The notes beneath the pieces were generated by a model. It made no database searches, was not told the origin of the DNA, and saw nothing but the letters and a program-made list of their open reading frames with translations. Below, one piece after another: positions 52,495 to 62,377 of a DNA stretch of 64,000 nucleotides. Origin of the DNA: Ignavibacteriaceae bacterium (GTDB taxonomy: Bacteria > Bacteroidota > Ignavibacteria > Ignavibacteriales > Ignavibacteriaceae); the NCBI GenBank assembly GCA_013388545.1, contig JACAFB010000047.1, positions 118,704-182,703 of the forward strand, in the 5' to 3' direction. How positions within the stretch are numbered: the first letter of the stretch is position 1; each line of letters opens with the position of its first letter. Position numbers and translations under genes: made by a program.

Positions 52495-52800
52495 TTACCA
52501 TTTGAGAATATTTATCTCGTCAATATTTAATGTTAATTTATTTCTAAATAATGCTATGATAATTGCAAGCCCAACCGCTGCTTCGGCGGCTGCAACTGTC
52601 ATCACAAAAAAAACAAATATTTGTCCAACTGAATTGCCGAGGTAGGAAGAAAATGCTACTAAAGTCAGATTAGCAGAGTTAAGCATTAATTCAATCGACA
52701 TAAAAACAACGATCGCATTTCTTCTGATAAGTACTCCGGTAACACCAACTAAAAACATAAATGCGCTGAGAGCCAGGTAATATTCAATTGGAATTGTCAT
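52495..52800 (-). CDS. nuoK: NADH-quinone oxidoreductase subunit K
   Basis: A 101-residue, three-helix subunit of the membrane arm. It shows [16 protein letters not shown] and [18 protein letters not shown], with the two Glu that form part of the proton path in the family. It begins two bases after nuoJ ends. Confidence 0.95.
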   Translation of the reverse strand: MTIPIEYYLALSAFMFLVGVTGVLIRRNAIVVFMSIELMLNSANLTLVAFSSYLGNSVGQIFVFFVMTVAAAEAAVGLAIIIALFRNKLTLNIDEINILKW

Positions 52801-52802
52801 AA

Positions 52803-53318
52803 TTATTCAATTTTCTTTTTAGCTAAAATTAGTGCCCCAACAGTTGCCGCCAGCAGAAGAAAACCTGCAGCTTCAAAAGGAAGCAGATAATTAGTATAAA
52901 GCTGTTTTCCAATAGCTTCAATAGTACCTGAATCAATACTTTTTGTCATTTCAGGAGAAAGTGATTCGGATGGTTTTGAGAAAAATAAAAGATAAATCAG
53001 TTGAAGAAAAATTATTGCAGCAATGGCAACAGCAAATATCTTAAGTTTTGGTTTGGCTTCAAGAAATTTCTTTTCGTGCTCGGGTTTCAGCAGCATTATC
53101 ACGAAAAGAAAGAGAACCATTATAGCTCCGGCATAAACTATTACCTGAGTAACTGCGATGAATTGGGCATTGAGTAATAAATATAATCCGGCCAAACCTG
53201 CAAAATTTAATATCAGATATAATGCACTGATAACGGCATTACTGCGGGTTATCATCAGAATTGCTGATATGACAGATATAAGAGAAAAAACTATAAAAAG
53301 TAATATTTCTAAAGACAT
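52803..53318 (-). CDS. nuoJ: NADH-quinone oxidoreductase subunit J
   Basis: A 171-residue, five-helix subunit with the typical [32 protein letters not shown] (quoted in shorter pieces: [20 protein letters not shown]) near its middle. It is the first nuo gene here, and asnS ends 15 bp upstream on the same strand. Subunits A-I are not in the window. Confidence 0.93.
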   Translation of the reverse strand: MSLEILLFIVFSLISVISAILMITRSNAVISALYLILNFAGLAGLYLLLNAQFIAVTQVIVYAGAIMVLFLFVIMLLKPEHEKKFLEAKPKLKIFAVAIAAIIFLQLIYLLFFSKPSESLSPEMTKSIDSGTIEAIGKQLYTNYLLPFEAAGFLLLAATVGALILAKKKIE

Positions 53319-53333
53319 TAATCTTTCTGAAAA

Positions 53334-54629
53334 TTATGGAGTATTTCTGTAAATCATTCTGGGAAAAGGAATAGTTTCCCGAATATGATCAAGACCGCAA
53401 ATCCATGCTACTGTTCTTTCCAGCCCTAAACCAAAACCGGAATGAGGCACTGAACCAAATTTCCTCAGATCAAGATACCATTCAAATGCTTCTCGTGGGA
53501 GATTGTGTTCCTGAATTCTCTGAAGCAGTAAGTCGAAACTATCCTCACGCTGGCTTCCACCAATTATTTCACCATAGCCTTCAGGTGCCAGTATATCAAC
53601 CGCAAGAGCAAATTCAGGCTTTAGAGGATCACGCTTCATATAAAATGCTTTTACTGCAGCAGGATAATGATGAACCATAACAGGTCTGTCAAACTGCTCT
53701 GAGATAATTGTTTCATCTCCTCCACCAAGATCATTTCCATATTCGAACTCGATGTTATTTTTTTTCAGAATTTCCACAGCTTCATCATAGCTTATCCTTG
53801 GCAGAGGACGCTTAACATTATTAAGTTTAGATAAATCTCTTTCGAGCACCTTTAGCTCAGATTCTCTTTCTTTAATTACAGTTTGAACAACATATTCAAG
53901 AAATTCTTCGGCAAGATCCATATTATCATTTAAGTCTGCAAAGGCAACTTCAGGTTCAACCATCCAGAATTCTGTCAGATGTCTGCGGGTTTTAGATTTT
54001 TCTGCTCTGAAAGTTGGGCCAAAAGTATAAACTTTTCCCAGTGCCATTGCTCCGGCTTCTGCATAAAGCTGACCTGACTGAGTTAAATATGCTTTTCCTA
54101 AATCAAAATATTCAGTTTCGAACAGTGTTGATGTACCCTCACAGGCGGCAGGAGTAATAATTGGAGGATCCATCAAAGTGAATCCTTTATTGTCAAAGAA
54201 ATCACGAATTGCTTTTACAATTCGGTGACGAATCCGCATAATTGCAACCTGACGGTTAGATCTTAGCCATAGATGTCTTTTATCCATAAGAAACTCAACC
54301 CCATGCTCTTTTGGCGTAATTGGATATTCGTGAGTTTCATTTATTACCTTTAAATCGATTGCATCCATTTCGTAGCCGCCTATAGCGCGAGGCTCTTCTT
54401 TTATTTTTCCTGTCACCTCAATTGAGGATTCCTGACCAATTCTATCAGCAGTATTAAAAATTTCATCGCTGACATTTCCTTTGAAATAAACACACTGAAG
54501 GTACCCTGTTCCATCCCGGAGTATTAAAAATTTTATTTTCCCGCTTGAGCGTTTGTTGTATAACCAGCCTTTTAAGGTGATTTCCTGACCAACATGTTGG
54601 GATAAGTCTGAAATGAAAATTTTCTGCAT
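53334..54629 (-). CDS. asnS: Asparaginyl-tRNA synthetase
   Basis: A 431-residue class IIb synthetase. The N-terminal OB-fold binds the anticodon ([24 protein letters not shown] in part). The catalytic core has [20 protein letters not shown] (motif 2) and [13 protein letters not shown] (motif 3). Absence of an extra insert and this motif set favour AsnRS over AspRS. It lies upstream of the nuo block with a 15-bp gap and may share its transcript. Confidence 0.96.
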   Translation of the reverse strand: MQKIFISDLSQHVGQEITLKGWLYNKRSSGKIKFLILRDGTGYLQCVYFKGNVSDEIFNTADRIGQESSIEVTGKIKEEPRAIGGYEMDAIDLKVINETHEYPITPKEHGVEFLMDKRHLWLRSNRQVAIMRIRHRIVKAIRDFFDNKGFTLMDPPIITPAACEGTSTLFETEYFDLGKAYLTQSGQLYAEAGAMALGKVYTFGPTFRAEKSKTRRHLTEFWMVEPEVAFADLNDNMDLAEEFLEYVVQTVIKERESELKVLERDLSKLNNVKRPLPRISYDEAVEILKKNNIEFEYGNDLGGGDETIISEQFDRPVMVHHYPAAVKAFYMKRDPLKPEFALAVDILAPEGYGEIIGGSQREDSFDLLLQRIQEHNLPREAFEWYLDLRKFGSVPHSGFGLGLERTVAWICGLDHIRETIPFPRMIYRNTP

Positions 54630-54770
54630 TTATAGAATTTATTGTGAAAAATTGGAAGCAAATATAAAAACCTCAACTGATAATTCAAAAGTAAGCCCTG
54701 ATTTGAAAAGTATTAGATTTCCGAAAGCAATGAGCATTTCTTTAACTTTCAATCGGGGAAAAAGTGTTTT

Positions 54771-55088
54771 TCAAAAAAAGACTGCCAGCCATATTGTCTC
54801 CCTTTCTTTAGCTGTATATTCTACCCTGTGTTTAAGATGAGGAGGAATGCTCAAATAGTCACCTTCTTTTAGATTCAACCTTTGCCCATCCTGAAATTTC
54901 AGAGAAGCTTTTCCTTTAAGCACGATAATCCATTCGGTTTCTTCCTGATCATACCAAAACCCCTCGGGACTTTTCTGACCGGTTGAAATAATTTTTTCAA
55001 TTCTGATATTCTTTTCTGAAAACAAAATCTCTGATATTTCATTGTTAAAATCAGGATTTAAGTTCTTAAAAATATTTTCTACTTTCAT
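54771..55088 (-). CDS. Small cupin-fold protein
   Basis: A 105-residue single-domain cupin. It has EETEWIIVLKGKASLKF (strand 1-2 region), LKEGDYLSIPPHLKHRVEY and an end that matches the second cupin motif. Metal-ligand His/Glu are partly present (Glu and His in the two motifs). Function is unknown. Divergent from the YHS gene. Confidence 0.82.
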   Translation of the reverse strand: MKVENIFKNLNPDFNNEISEILFSEKNIRIEKIISTGQKSPEGFWYDQEETEWIIVLKGKASLKFQDGQRLNLKEGDYLSIPPHLKHRVEYTAKERETIWLAVFF

Positions 55089-55313
55089 TTAGTTCTTTCA
55101 ATTACTCTTACCTTAAATTTAATTCATTAATTCAAGAATTTCAGAAACCTTTAATTTTTAATTTAAGTTTAGTGATTTAACTTCTAAAAGTTTGATTATA
55201 GAGATTAATTAGTTATAAATTTGCCTCAGCATTTTCATTATAAAACAGAAATTGTATTAGTTAAAGTAAATAGTATTATTACTAATATTACATTAAAACG
55301 CAAAGGCCTAAGC

Positions 55314-55661
55314 TTGAAGAAGCTCTATATTTGCATATTCGCATTTTCAGGATTGACTTTTCTCATTTTTTACGGGAATAATTTTGCTCAGGTACATCCT
55401 GTTCAAAAAGATTCTTCAATAATAAAAGTCGGTTCGAAGGAGAACACAAACACTTTAATAACGATTGACAACACCAATAAGCAAATATGAAATAAATTAT
55501 GCCCGGTTACTGGCAATCAGATAGATTCTGAAGTTAATACAGTTGAATATAAAGATAAGTTATATGGATTTTGCTGCAATGACTGCGATAAAAAGTTTAG
55601 AAAAAATCCTGAGAAATTTGTAAAAAATCTTAGTGAGGATGGTACAAAATTTCTAAAGTAG
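55314..55661 (+). pseudogene. YHS-domain secreted protein interrupted by an in-frame TGA
   Basis: The frame starts at TTG 55314 with a signal peptide (MKKLYICIFAFSGLTFLIFY, then GNNFAQ) and runs to NTNKQI, where TGA occurs at 55488-55490 (codon 59). The same frame continues with NKLCPVTGNQIDSE, then YKDKLYGFCCNDCDKKFRKN, then stops at TAG 55659-55661. That second part is a typical YHS heavy-metal domain (CPV...G...FCC..C..F). Relatives usually carry WNK-x-CPV at this point, so the TGA most likely replaced TGG. It could be a point mutation, a sequence error or readthrough. TGA ends other genes here, so the genetic code is standard. Confidence 0.72.
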
Positions 55662-55802
55662 GAAGTCACTTTGTTACCTAAACCTGAATTATAAAAATTT
55701 TAGGTTAAAGAAATTTTAATTGTTTGCTCTTTTCGTTGAAAATATTTTATTTAGCTGTGGCACTTGTTTTGAAATTCTTATTGGTAAGAAGTTGAGGTTA
55801 AA

Positions 55803-56525
55803 ATGTTCAAAAAAGTAATTGCATTATCCGTTTTATTCATAATCTTTTTCATTGGAAGGGTTTCTGCTCAATCATTAGATGAAATTTTGTCTAAACATTT
55901 CGAAATAATCGGCCAAAAATCATTAAGCCTGATGCAAACTCTTTCCTATCAGGGCAACATAATACAAAGCGGGACTCAGGTTCCTGTTCGGGGTTTTATC
56001 AAACGGCCGAATATGATCATGACTGAAATCAACTTGCAGGGAGTAATTTCAAAGCAAGGATTTGACGGAGTAAATGGCTGGATAATTAATCCATTTACAG
56101 GTGATTCAGTTGCCCGCCCCGCTTCAGAGGAAGAACTTGAACTTCTGATGGATCAGGCTGATATGGATGGGCTTCTTTACAACTACGAGCAAAAGGGGTT
56201 TTCCGTAAGACTGCTCGGTCAGGAAGATCTGGAAGGTCAGCCAACTTTTGTTATAGAATTGGTAAAGCCCTCAGGCAATACCTACAAATATTATCTTGAT
56301 GCCAGGAATTATGTAATTCTGAAAACCTCAACGAGCCTGGAATATGGGGGAAGCCCAAGATTAAATGAATACATTTTCAGCAATTATAAAAAGGTTCAGG
56401 GAATTCTTGTCCCGTTTAAGACAGATATTGTGGTGGATAAGCAGATGGTGGTTCAGTATGTATTTGACGATATTTCTTTTAACAGGGTAATTGAAGATGC
56501 TCTGTTTCAACCTCCGGCCAAGTGA
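55803..56525 (+). CDS. LolA-like outer-membrane lipoprotein-sorting protein
   Basis: A 240-residue periplasmic protein with a signal peptide (ending GRVSAQ). The mature chain has the LolA/LppX half-barrel look: LSYQGNIIQSGTQVPVRGFIKRPNMIMTEI, GFDGVNGWIINPFTG, then VIELVKPSGNTYKYYLDARNYVILKTSTSLE. It may carry lipids or lipoproteins in the periplasm. There is no known partner next to it. Confidence 0.8.
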   Translation: MFKKVIALSVLFIIFFIGRVSAQSLDEILSKHFEIIGQKSLSLMQTLSYQGNIIQSGTQVPVRGFIKRPNMIMTEINLQGVISKQGFDGVNGWIINPFTGDSVARPASEEELELLMDQADMDGLLYNYEQKGFSVRLLGQEDLEGQPTFVIELVKPSGNTYKYYLDARNYVILKTSTSLEYGGSPRLNEYIFSNYKKVQGILVPFKTDIVVDKQMVVQYVFDDISFNRVIEDALFQPPAK

Positions 56526-56540
56526 GATAAAAGGTTGAAT

Positions 56541-59147
56541 TTAAATAAGATTTATCATCTGAAGGATATCACATAATTTTTCAGAATCTATAAAAGAAAA
56601 ATTATCTGCGCTGATAATATTTTCTTTGCCTTCAATCTTAGCATTTGAGAAAAAGATAATTTTTTCTGTTAAAGAAAATTTATTTTGTGATAAGTAAAAA
56701 TCGTTTACTTCAGTATGGTCAACATAATCAGCATAGATAAATTTTGCCTGAAGATTTATTGTCCGTGTGTTTCGGATTATCGAACTATAAAGATTTACTT
56801 CCCTGCCAAACTCAATTTCCTGAGACTGAATTTCACGGAAACCAAGAAAGGTCAGAACACTTTCAATTTTTGCGAGGTAAATTTCAAATGAATAGCTCTC
56901 AACAATTGAAAGGTTAAATAATCTTTGCGCTTCAAATTCCTGGTCGCAGTTAAAATTACCAATGCCAAAAATGAATGTCCAATCTTCAATTGATATTAAC
57001 GATGATATTTTTTCAGCGGAAAGATTGTCGAATAAATTCTTATCCAATAAAGTGCGGTTGAACATATATTTTTTTATATCTTCAAAAATCGAATTACGCG
57101 TCAGGTAACTTACAATATGGACATTGCCAAAATTTAATAACGCATCGTATCTTAACATTTCATCGGTGTACCATTGATTTGCAGGATTCCATAAATGATC
57201 AAAATGAATGACATACTGAATATCTGATGGCTTAAAATAAATGTTTGGTAATTTACTTGAAGATAGAATAACATCAGCTTTGCTTTCCCGCACGTTTTTG
57301 CTGAATTGATTTTCTGCCGGGCGATCACTTCTGACAGCTTCATATAAATATGATCTGATTTTATTTTTCTTAAGAACATTTTCAATCCTCTTCAATCCTT
57401 GTCTGTCATATTGAGATAAAATCAGCACTTTTGAACCGTTTGAAATTATCTCATCAATCTGTTCAAGCATTAAATTAATTTTAGGATTTTCCTCAGATGA
57501 AGAAGAAAAATTACATACCTGGTTCAGTTTATGAAGAAGAGTAAAAATGTTGGCCTTATAAAAAAGCGGATTACCTTCATTGAACATACGCTTGAGATCT
57601 GATCTTCCTGACTGAAATATTTCTTCATATTCCAGTTTTTGACTTTCATCCAGGTTAATCCATAAATCCTGATGCGAAATCTGAGGAATGTCATCGTGGA
57701 AGTTTAACTTCTTCAAAGCTTGATATAGAAATCTATTCTGAGCTGACAATGACTTAATATCTTTATAAGAAATTCTCCACTTGTATTTCAGGTTTGGAAA
57801 ATTAAAATCTTCTAAGTTATAATCTTCAAGCTTTGAAGTGTCAATTACAAGACAGTCCGTTGTCTTTAGAATTGAGGATATTCTGTCAAGGTCAGAAAAA
57901 ATTTCTTTATAGTTCTCCGAGAGGATTAATTTAACAGGAACTCTGAATCTATGTTTATCTAGTTCATTGTAATTACTGAAAATCGCAGCCGGATAGTTAT
58001 ATAAATATTCCCGAAGAACATTAACCCAACCGTAATTCTGATGTTTATAATATCCAACTCTGTCGTTTCCAATGTTAGTACCATCTGTTAAAACAAGAAC
58101 TGATCTGATCTCTTTCTTTCTGAATAAAATTTTTAATGCATGAACCGCCTGCAAAATTATGTCCATCCCGACTTCTTCACATAACACTGCAGAGTGGTTT
58201 GATGCAAGAAATTTTGCCCCTGCTTTGTGATAAGATTTCAGAGGCTTTAAAATTTCTTTTTCTTCCTCGGCTGACAGTTCACAACCTTTTTCATAAAGGA
58301 TGCTGTATAAATAGGGCGGTAAATTTTCATCACTGAAGATATCAGTTATATCTGTGGCGAAATCAGTCTTTAAATCAGAGATTGAAAAATCGGAAATAAG
58401 CTCTTCAAAGTTTAGCTGAGAAAAATCAATAGCCTGAATCTCAACACCGGGAATTTCGGAGATTGAATAATTTAGCAGATGGTGGTGCCTGTTAAGTTGG
58501 ATATTTTTAGCGGAAAATACTTTAGGTTTTACATTTGGCAGTTCATCAATTTTACTTTTAAAAATTCGCACCTTTTTATTTATTGATTCAACTTTGAATG
58601 ATTTAACCGAAGGCAAGTGATCGTGTGTATTTTCAAAGTCAAATGAAGTAAAATTAACCTGATATATTTCAGCATTCAGGTTTTCAAGTTTGTTTAGGAC
58701 TTCGGGATTTGATAAAGTAAAATTGAATGATTTAAGGAGCCCAGCTTTCAACTCACTTTCAATTTCAGTAATTGAAATGTCCGGTTCCATCAAAGTTATT
58801 TTTTTTAACTCAGGTTTATGGAGTCTGCTGCCTTTATTAAATAAACTTGTCCGGACTTCTCCTTTTTTAATTGTAAAAAAAACAGGATTTGTTTTTGGCT
58901 TTTTAAATGAATTGGTTTCAATTTCCGGAAGAAGAAAAGTTGAGGAAAAGCTATAATTTATTTTGATATGAAGAGGGGGTATAAATTTCTTGTTAAAAGA
59001 AATCTGTTCACTTATCTCAACTGGAATTTTATCAATAACTATAAACTCGTTCAGAGGTGTTTTAATCCATTTTTGCCAGCTTGAATGCTCTGGCCCTTTG
59101 ATCGGGGAGATCTTAGGAGAAAGTTTTAATCTTAGCCGTCTAAGCAT
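56541..59147 (-). CDS. Degenerate SNF2-helicase-like protein with C-terminal Mrr-like domain
   Basis: An 868-residue protein. Residues 1-290 match no family I know. Residues about 295-500 align with SNF2 helicases: LKPLKSYHKAGAKFLASN then AVLCEEVGMDIILQAVHALK, where the normal DDMGLGKT ATP-binding loop reads EEVGMDII with no GKT. The DEAH-box site reads VIDTSKLED. Residues about 565-700 match the second helicase domain, IQYVIHFDHLWNPANQWYTD, with the arginine-finger region (normally RAHRIGQ) replaced by EMLRYDALLN. Residues about 752-868 resemble an Mrr-type nuclease fold: FEIYLAKIESVLTFLGF, INLQAKF, FIDSEKL; the GDxGxD acid is absent. ATPase and nuclease activity both look lost. It follows a partner gene by four bases. 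Confidence 0.75.
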   Translation of the reverse strand: MLRRLRLKLSPKISPIKGPEHSSWQKWIKTPLNEFIVIDKIPVEISEQISFNKKFIPPLHIKINYSFSSTFLLPEIETNSFKKPKTNPVFFTIKKGEVRTSLFNKGSRLHKPELKKITLMEPDISITEIESELKAGLLKSFNFTLSNPEVLNKLENLNAEIYQVNFTSFDFENTHDHLPSVKSFKVESINKKVRIFKSKIDELPNVKPKVFSAKNIQLNRHHHLLNYSISEIPGVEIQAIDFSQLNFEELISDFSISDLKTDFATDITDIFSDENLPPYLYSILYEKGCELSAEEEKEILKPLKSYHKAGAKFLASNHSAVLCEEVGMDIILQAVHALKILFRKKEIRSVLVLTDGTNIGNDRVGYYKHQNYGWVNVLREYLYNYPAAIFSNYNELDKHRFRVPVKLILSENYKEIFSDLDRISSILKTTDCLVIDTSKLEDYNLEDFNFPNLKYKWRISYKDIKSLSAQNRFLYQALKKLNFHDDIPQISHQDLWINLDESQKLEYEEIFQSGRSDLKRMFNEGNPLFYKANIFTLLHKLNQVCNFSSSSEENPKINLMLEQIDEIISNGSKVLILSQYDRQGLKRIENVLKKNKIRSYLYEAVRSDRPAENQFSKNVRESKADVILSSSKLPNIYFKPSDIQYVIHFDHLWNPANQWYTDEMLRYDALLNFGNVHIVSYLTRNSIFEDIKKYMFNRTLLDKNLFDNLSAEKISSLISIEDWTFIFGIGNFNCDQEFEAQRLFNLSIVESYSFEIYLAKIESVLTFLGFREIQSQEIEFGREVNLYSSIIRNTRTINLQAKFIYADYVDHTEVNDFYLSQNKFSLTEKIIFFSNAKIEGKENIISADNFSFIDSEKLCDILQMINLI

Positions 59148-59151
59148 TTAA

Positions 59152-59685
59152 TTATTCATTAGTCTTTTGAAGATGAACCTGTTCACAGGCAAGTTTTAAT
59201 CTTTCAAAAGGCTCAAGCAAATATCGGTTTTCGGTAAGAGGTAAAAGTTTTTCAACAATGGATTCAAGTTCCGATTCGAATTTTTTTAGAGTTGAAACAA
59301 AAATCTTTCCTTTACCATTACCATTACTCAAGAATTTTTCACAAACCTGACTGCTCTTGTGTTGTCCATCCTCTTCGTTAAAAACCCTGATTATTCTTAC
59401 TCCCTGTTTATTATTTGCACCCAGGAAGAAGGGATCTTTGACAATTATCAGATCGATCTCCTGATTAATCGCATTTAGCAGAGGCAAAGAGATCAGTTCA
59501 ACAAGAATATGTTCCAGAAGCACATCTCCATACAATGTTTTCTGGAAATTAGTTGGTCTAATAGGCGCAGTAACTCTGAATTCAATTGGCTTTGTGTCGG
59601 AATCAGTAACCAAAATAGCCCCCATTAAACCTGATCCATCGGAAATTTTAAAGGTATCCAAAAAAGCTAATTTATTGATATCCAT
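59152..59685 (-). CDS. Unknown conserved-looking partner of the SNF2-like gene
   Basis: A 177-residue soluble protein; no family recognised. The N-terminal half, SDGSGLMGAILVTDSDTKP then IEFRVTAPIRPTNFQKTLYG then DVLLEHILVELISLPLL, looks like a compact alpha/beta domain. The C-terminal half is more variable and charged. A GGAG site precedes the ATG by six bases. The SNF2-like gene begins four bases after its stop, so the two should be made together. No membrane or export signal is seen. Confidence 0.7.
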   Translation of the reverse strand: MDINKLAFLDTFKISDGSGLMGAILVTDSDTKPIEFRVTAPIRPTNFQKTLYGDVLLEHILVELISLPLLNAINQEIDLIIVKDPFFLGANNKQGVRIIRVFNEEDGQHKSSQVCEKFLSNGNGKGKIFVSTLKKFESELESIVEKLLPLTENRYLLEPFERLKLACEQVHLQKTNE

Positions 59686-60053
59686 TTCTGCTCCAGTTCT
59701 CTTGGTAATAAACTCTTTATAATTAACATCTTTATCACATTCAATGCCACTTAAATGCCCGACTTTTCTTTATAGAATTAATATGAGACATCATTCTATT
59801 TCTTTAATTAGTACCTAAAAAAATGATTTTTTAATTTTATTTAACGCATTTTTGAACGTCATTTTTTCTCTGCGGTTAATTGATTGGGATACCCGAATTT
59901 TAAGAAAGTAATTTTTACACAGAGTAAAGAATTACTTCCTGCAACGCCTGGAGAAAGAATTAAGTCGTGTGAAGCATTAAACACTTGATTGATAAAATTT
60001 TCAGCAGTATTTTTATGTAGATTAAATCTAAATAGTAAGTAACTTTTACTCAA
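59686..60053. other. 368-bp divergent intergenic region upstream of feoA
   Basis: Holds the promoters of the SNF2-like operon (minus) and the feo operon (plus). A minus-strand frame of 70 codons overlapping feoA lacks family features and looks non-coding. No tRNA or mobile element is seen. A short inverted repeat near 60034-60050 is listed separately. Confidence 0.5.
60034..60050. promoter_or_regulatory. Possible metalloregulator operator upstream of feoA
   Basis: AGTAA at 60034-60038 and TTACT at 60046-60050 form a 5-bp inverted repeat three bases before the feoA ATG. Its place would suit repression of feo by the Fur-like protein encoded after feoB, but it does not match the Fur-box consensus closely. 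It may be chance in AT-rich DNA. Confidence 0.2.
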
Positions 60054-60275
60054 ATGAAAAAAGCCTCTCAATTAAATTTTGGTGAAAAAGTAGTCATTAA
60101 CGACATAGATGTTCTAAGTCCTCACTGCAATCGTCTTCTTGAAGTTGGATTTACTCCCGGTCAACAAATCGAGCTGGTACATAAATCATTCTTTGATGAT
60201 CCGTTGGCATTCGCTTTAAGAGGAACCATCATCGCAATAAGAAAACACGAAGCTGATTCTATAACTGTTATTTAA
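60054..60275 (+). CDS. feoA: Ferrous iron transport protein A
   Basis: A 73-residue SH3-like domain. The usual pattern LEVGFTPGQQIELV then ALRGTIIAIRKHEADSI is clear. FeoA supports FeoB in Fe2+ uptake. The feoB gene starts 11 bp later, giving feoAB-fur order. Confidence 0.92.
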   Translation: MKKASQLNFGEKVVINDIDVLSPHCNRLLEVGFTPGQQIELVHKSFFDDPLAFALRGTIIAIRKHEADSITVI

Positions 60276-60285
60276 TTATCTCTGG

Positions 60286-62310
60286 ATGACAAACTCTCCT
60301 TTAATTCTGTTGACCGGGCCGCCTAACTCCGGCAAGACAACTTTGTTTAATTTGCTTTGCGGAAAAAATTATAAGACCGTCAACTATCCTGGTTCAACTG
60401 TTGAGTATTTAACTTCCAGCATTTTAGAGAAGTACGATATTCAAGCCGATTTATTAGATTCACCTGGCATTATAAGTTTAAATCCTGAATCCCCTGACGA
60501 GAAAGTTTCCGTCGATTCATTACTAAATCCACCTGGTGACAAGCAGACAAAGCTTGTGATAGTAACAATCGACTCAACTCAGCTTACAAGACACCTTCTT
60601 CTGGCAAAGCAGTTAAAGTTAAGCGGCTTTAGAATCATTATTGTACTTACTATGGTTGATCTCCTGAAAAAGCGTGGATATGATATCAATGCTGATTTAC
60701 TTAGTGAAAAGTGTGCCTGCCCTGTTATAAAAATTGATGGCAGGACTGGCAACGGAATTGAAAATCTCCTAATTGAAATAAGACACTCCCTGAATGATTC
60801 TATTCTTACTCCGATTGAAAAAGTAAGAAGTTCATTGAAGGAATTCAGTAAAGATGAATTGTTAGAAATATATTCCGAGAATGAAAAAATTGAAAAAGAT
60901 TGCATCCACGAAATAAATTCTCCGGTTAATAAGGATCAACTAAATAAGGCAAATGCTGAAATAAATATTATTCAAGATAGAAATGTAAAAGCCTCGCTGA
61001 AGATTGATGAAACCACAAGAAAAATCGATTCTATATTATTGCATAAATCCTACGGTATTTTGATATTCATTCTCATTATGACTTTAATTTTCAGCTCAAT
61101 TTTCTGGCTGGCAAATCCACTGATGCAATTAGTAGACGAATTTTTTGGCGACCTTGCATCGAAAGCAAATACTTTGTTTGGGCAGAATCTTCTGGGCGAT
61201 TTGATTTCAAATGGTATAATCAGCGGAACCGGTTCAGTATTGGTTTTCGTTCCACAGATAATAATACTCTTTCTGATTTTAGGGTTGCTCGAGGACACTG
61301 GTTATCTTGCAAGAGGTGCAATGTTAATAGATAAACCTCTTTCAAAAATCGGATTAAATGGAAGATCATTTGTTCCGATGCTTACGGGATTTGCTTGTGC
61401 AATTCCTGCAATGCTTGCCACCCGAACTATTCCGAACCGCAGAGAAAGACTGTTAACGATTTTCATTATTCCACTTATGAGCTGCAGCGCACGTTTACCA
61501 GTCTATGCACTGTTAATTGCATATCTTACTCCCCCTGATAAACCCTGGCTTGGCGGAGTGATTCTGACTTCAATTTATATACTCAGCATTTTGAGCTCGG
61601 CAATTATATCTGCGATAATTAATAAAACCAAAAATAAACTTGTAAATGTGAGCGATAACTCATCCTTCATTCTAGAACTGCCAACTTATCGTTTCCCAAA
61701 GTTCAGAAATATTCTTTACAACACAATTGACCGGACTTTTTCATATATAAAACGGGCTGGCCCGGTAATTATTCTCTTTTCTTTATCATTATGGTTTTTA
61801 ACTTATTTCCCTGATAATAATCCTAAAGTTGATACTGCCGGTTTATCAGAAAATGAAATTATTGAATTACAAAATGCTGAAAGACTTTCAAACTCATATG
61901 CTGCCGGTTTAGGCAAACTTATACAGCCAATTATGACTCCTTTAGGAATGGATTGGAGAGTGGGAGTATCACTGATTTCTGCTTTCGCTGCACGCGAAGT
62001 CTTTGTAAGTTCACTTGCTTTAATATTTAAAGTTACCGGCGAGGATGAAACTTTGCAAGCATCAATGCTTGATGCAATGAAAAAAGCTGAAATTGAAGGA
62101 ACCGGCAAAAAGTTATTTACAAAATCAACGATCATTGGTTTGATTGTCTTTTTTGTTTTTGCAATGCAATGTTTGTCGACTGCAGCAGTCGCTCGTAAAG
62201 AAACCGGAAGCTGGCGTATACCAATTTTACAGATAATTATATTTTCCACTTTCGCTTATGTGTTCACATTTATAACTGTTAATGTATTGCAGGCAATCGG
62301 TATTTCATAA
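60286..62310 (+). CDS. feoB: Ferrous iron transporter FeoB
   Basis: A 674-residue inner-membrane Fe2+ transporter with an N-terminal G domain. G1 is GPPNSGKT (residues 11-18), G2 has the Thr in NYPGSTVE, G3 is DSPG (58-61). G4 reads TMVD (122-125) where the family has NxxD, and the G5 region reads DGRTGNGI. The transport part has the two Gate motifs, GLLEDTGYLARGAMLIDKPL, then SFVPMLTGFACAIPAMLATR, then PLMSCSARLPVYALLIA, with the conserved Cys. The altered G4 could weaken guanine specificity. Confidence 0.94.
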   Translation: MTNSPLILLTGPPNSGKTTLFNLLCGKNYKTVNYPGSTVEYLTSSILEKYDIQADLLDSPGIISLNPESPDEKVSVDSLLNPPGDKQTKLVIVTIDSTQLTRHLLLAKQLKLSGFRIIIVLTMVDLLKKRGYDINADLLSEKCACPVIKIDGRTGNGIENLLIEIRHSLNDSILTPIEKVRSSLKEFSKDELLEIYSENEKIEKDCIHEINSPVNKDQLNKANAEINIIQDRNVKASLKIDETTRKIDSILLHKSYGILIFILIMTLIFSSIFWLANPLMQLVDEFFGDLASKANTLFGQNLLGDLISNGIISGTGSVLVFVPQIIILFLILGLLEDTGYLARGAMLIDKPLSKIGLNGRSFVPMLTGFACAIPAMLATRTIPNRRERLLTIFIIPLMSCSARLPVYALLIAYLTPPDKPWLGGVILTSIYILSILSSAIISAIINKTKNKLVNVSDNSSFILELPTYRFPKFRNILYNTIDRTFSYIKRAGPVIILFSLSLWFLTYFPDNNPKVDTAGLSENEIIELQNAERLSNSYAAGLGKLIQPIMTPLGMDWRVGVSLISAFAAREVFVSSLALIFKVTGEDETLQASMLDAMKKAEIEGTGKKLFTKSTIIGLIVFFVFAMQCLSTAAVARKETGSWRIPILQIIIFSTFAYVFTFITVNVLQAIGIS

Positions 62311-62377
62311 AAAATAATTATTCACTGTTTATTATCTTAAGAATAGTATTTGAAAAAATTAGAATTCTGATAATTAA

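Noticed and set aside
59859-60071. 70-codon minus-strand frame overlapping feoA
   Set aside because: No family features; antisense to the feoA start and within a promoter region.
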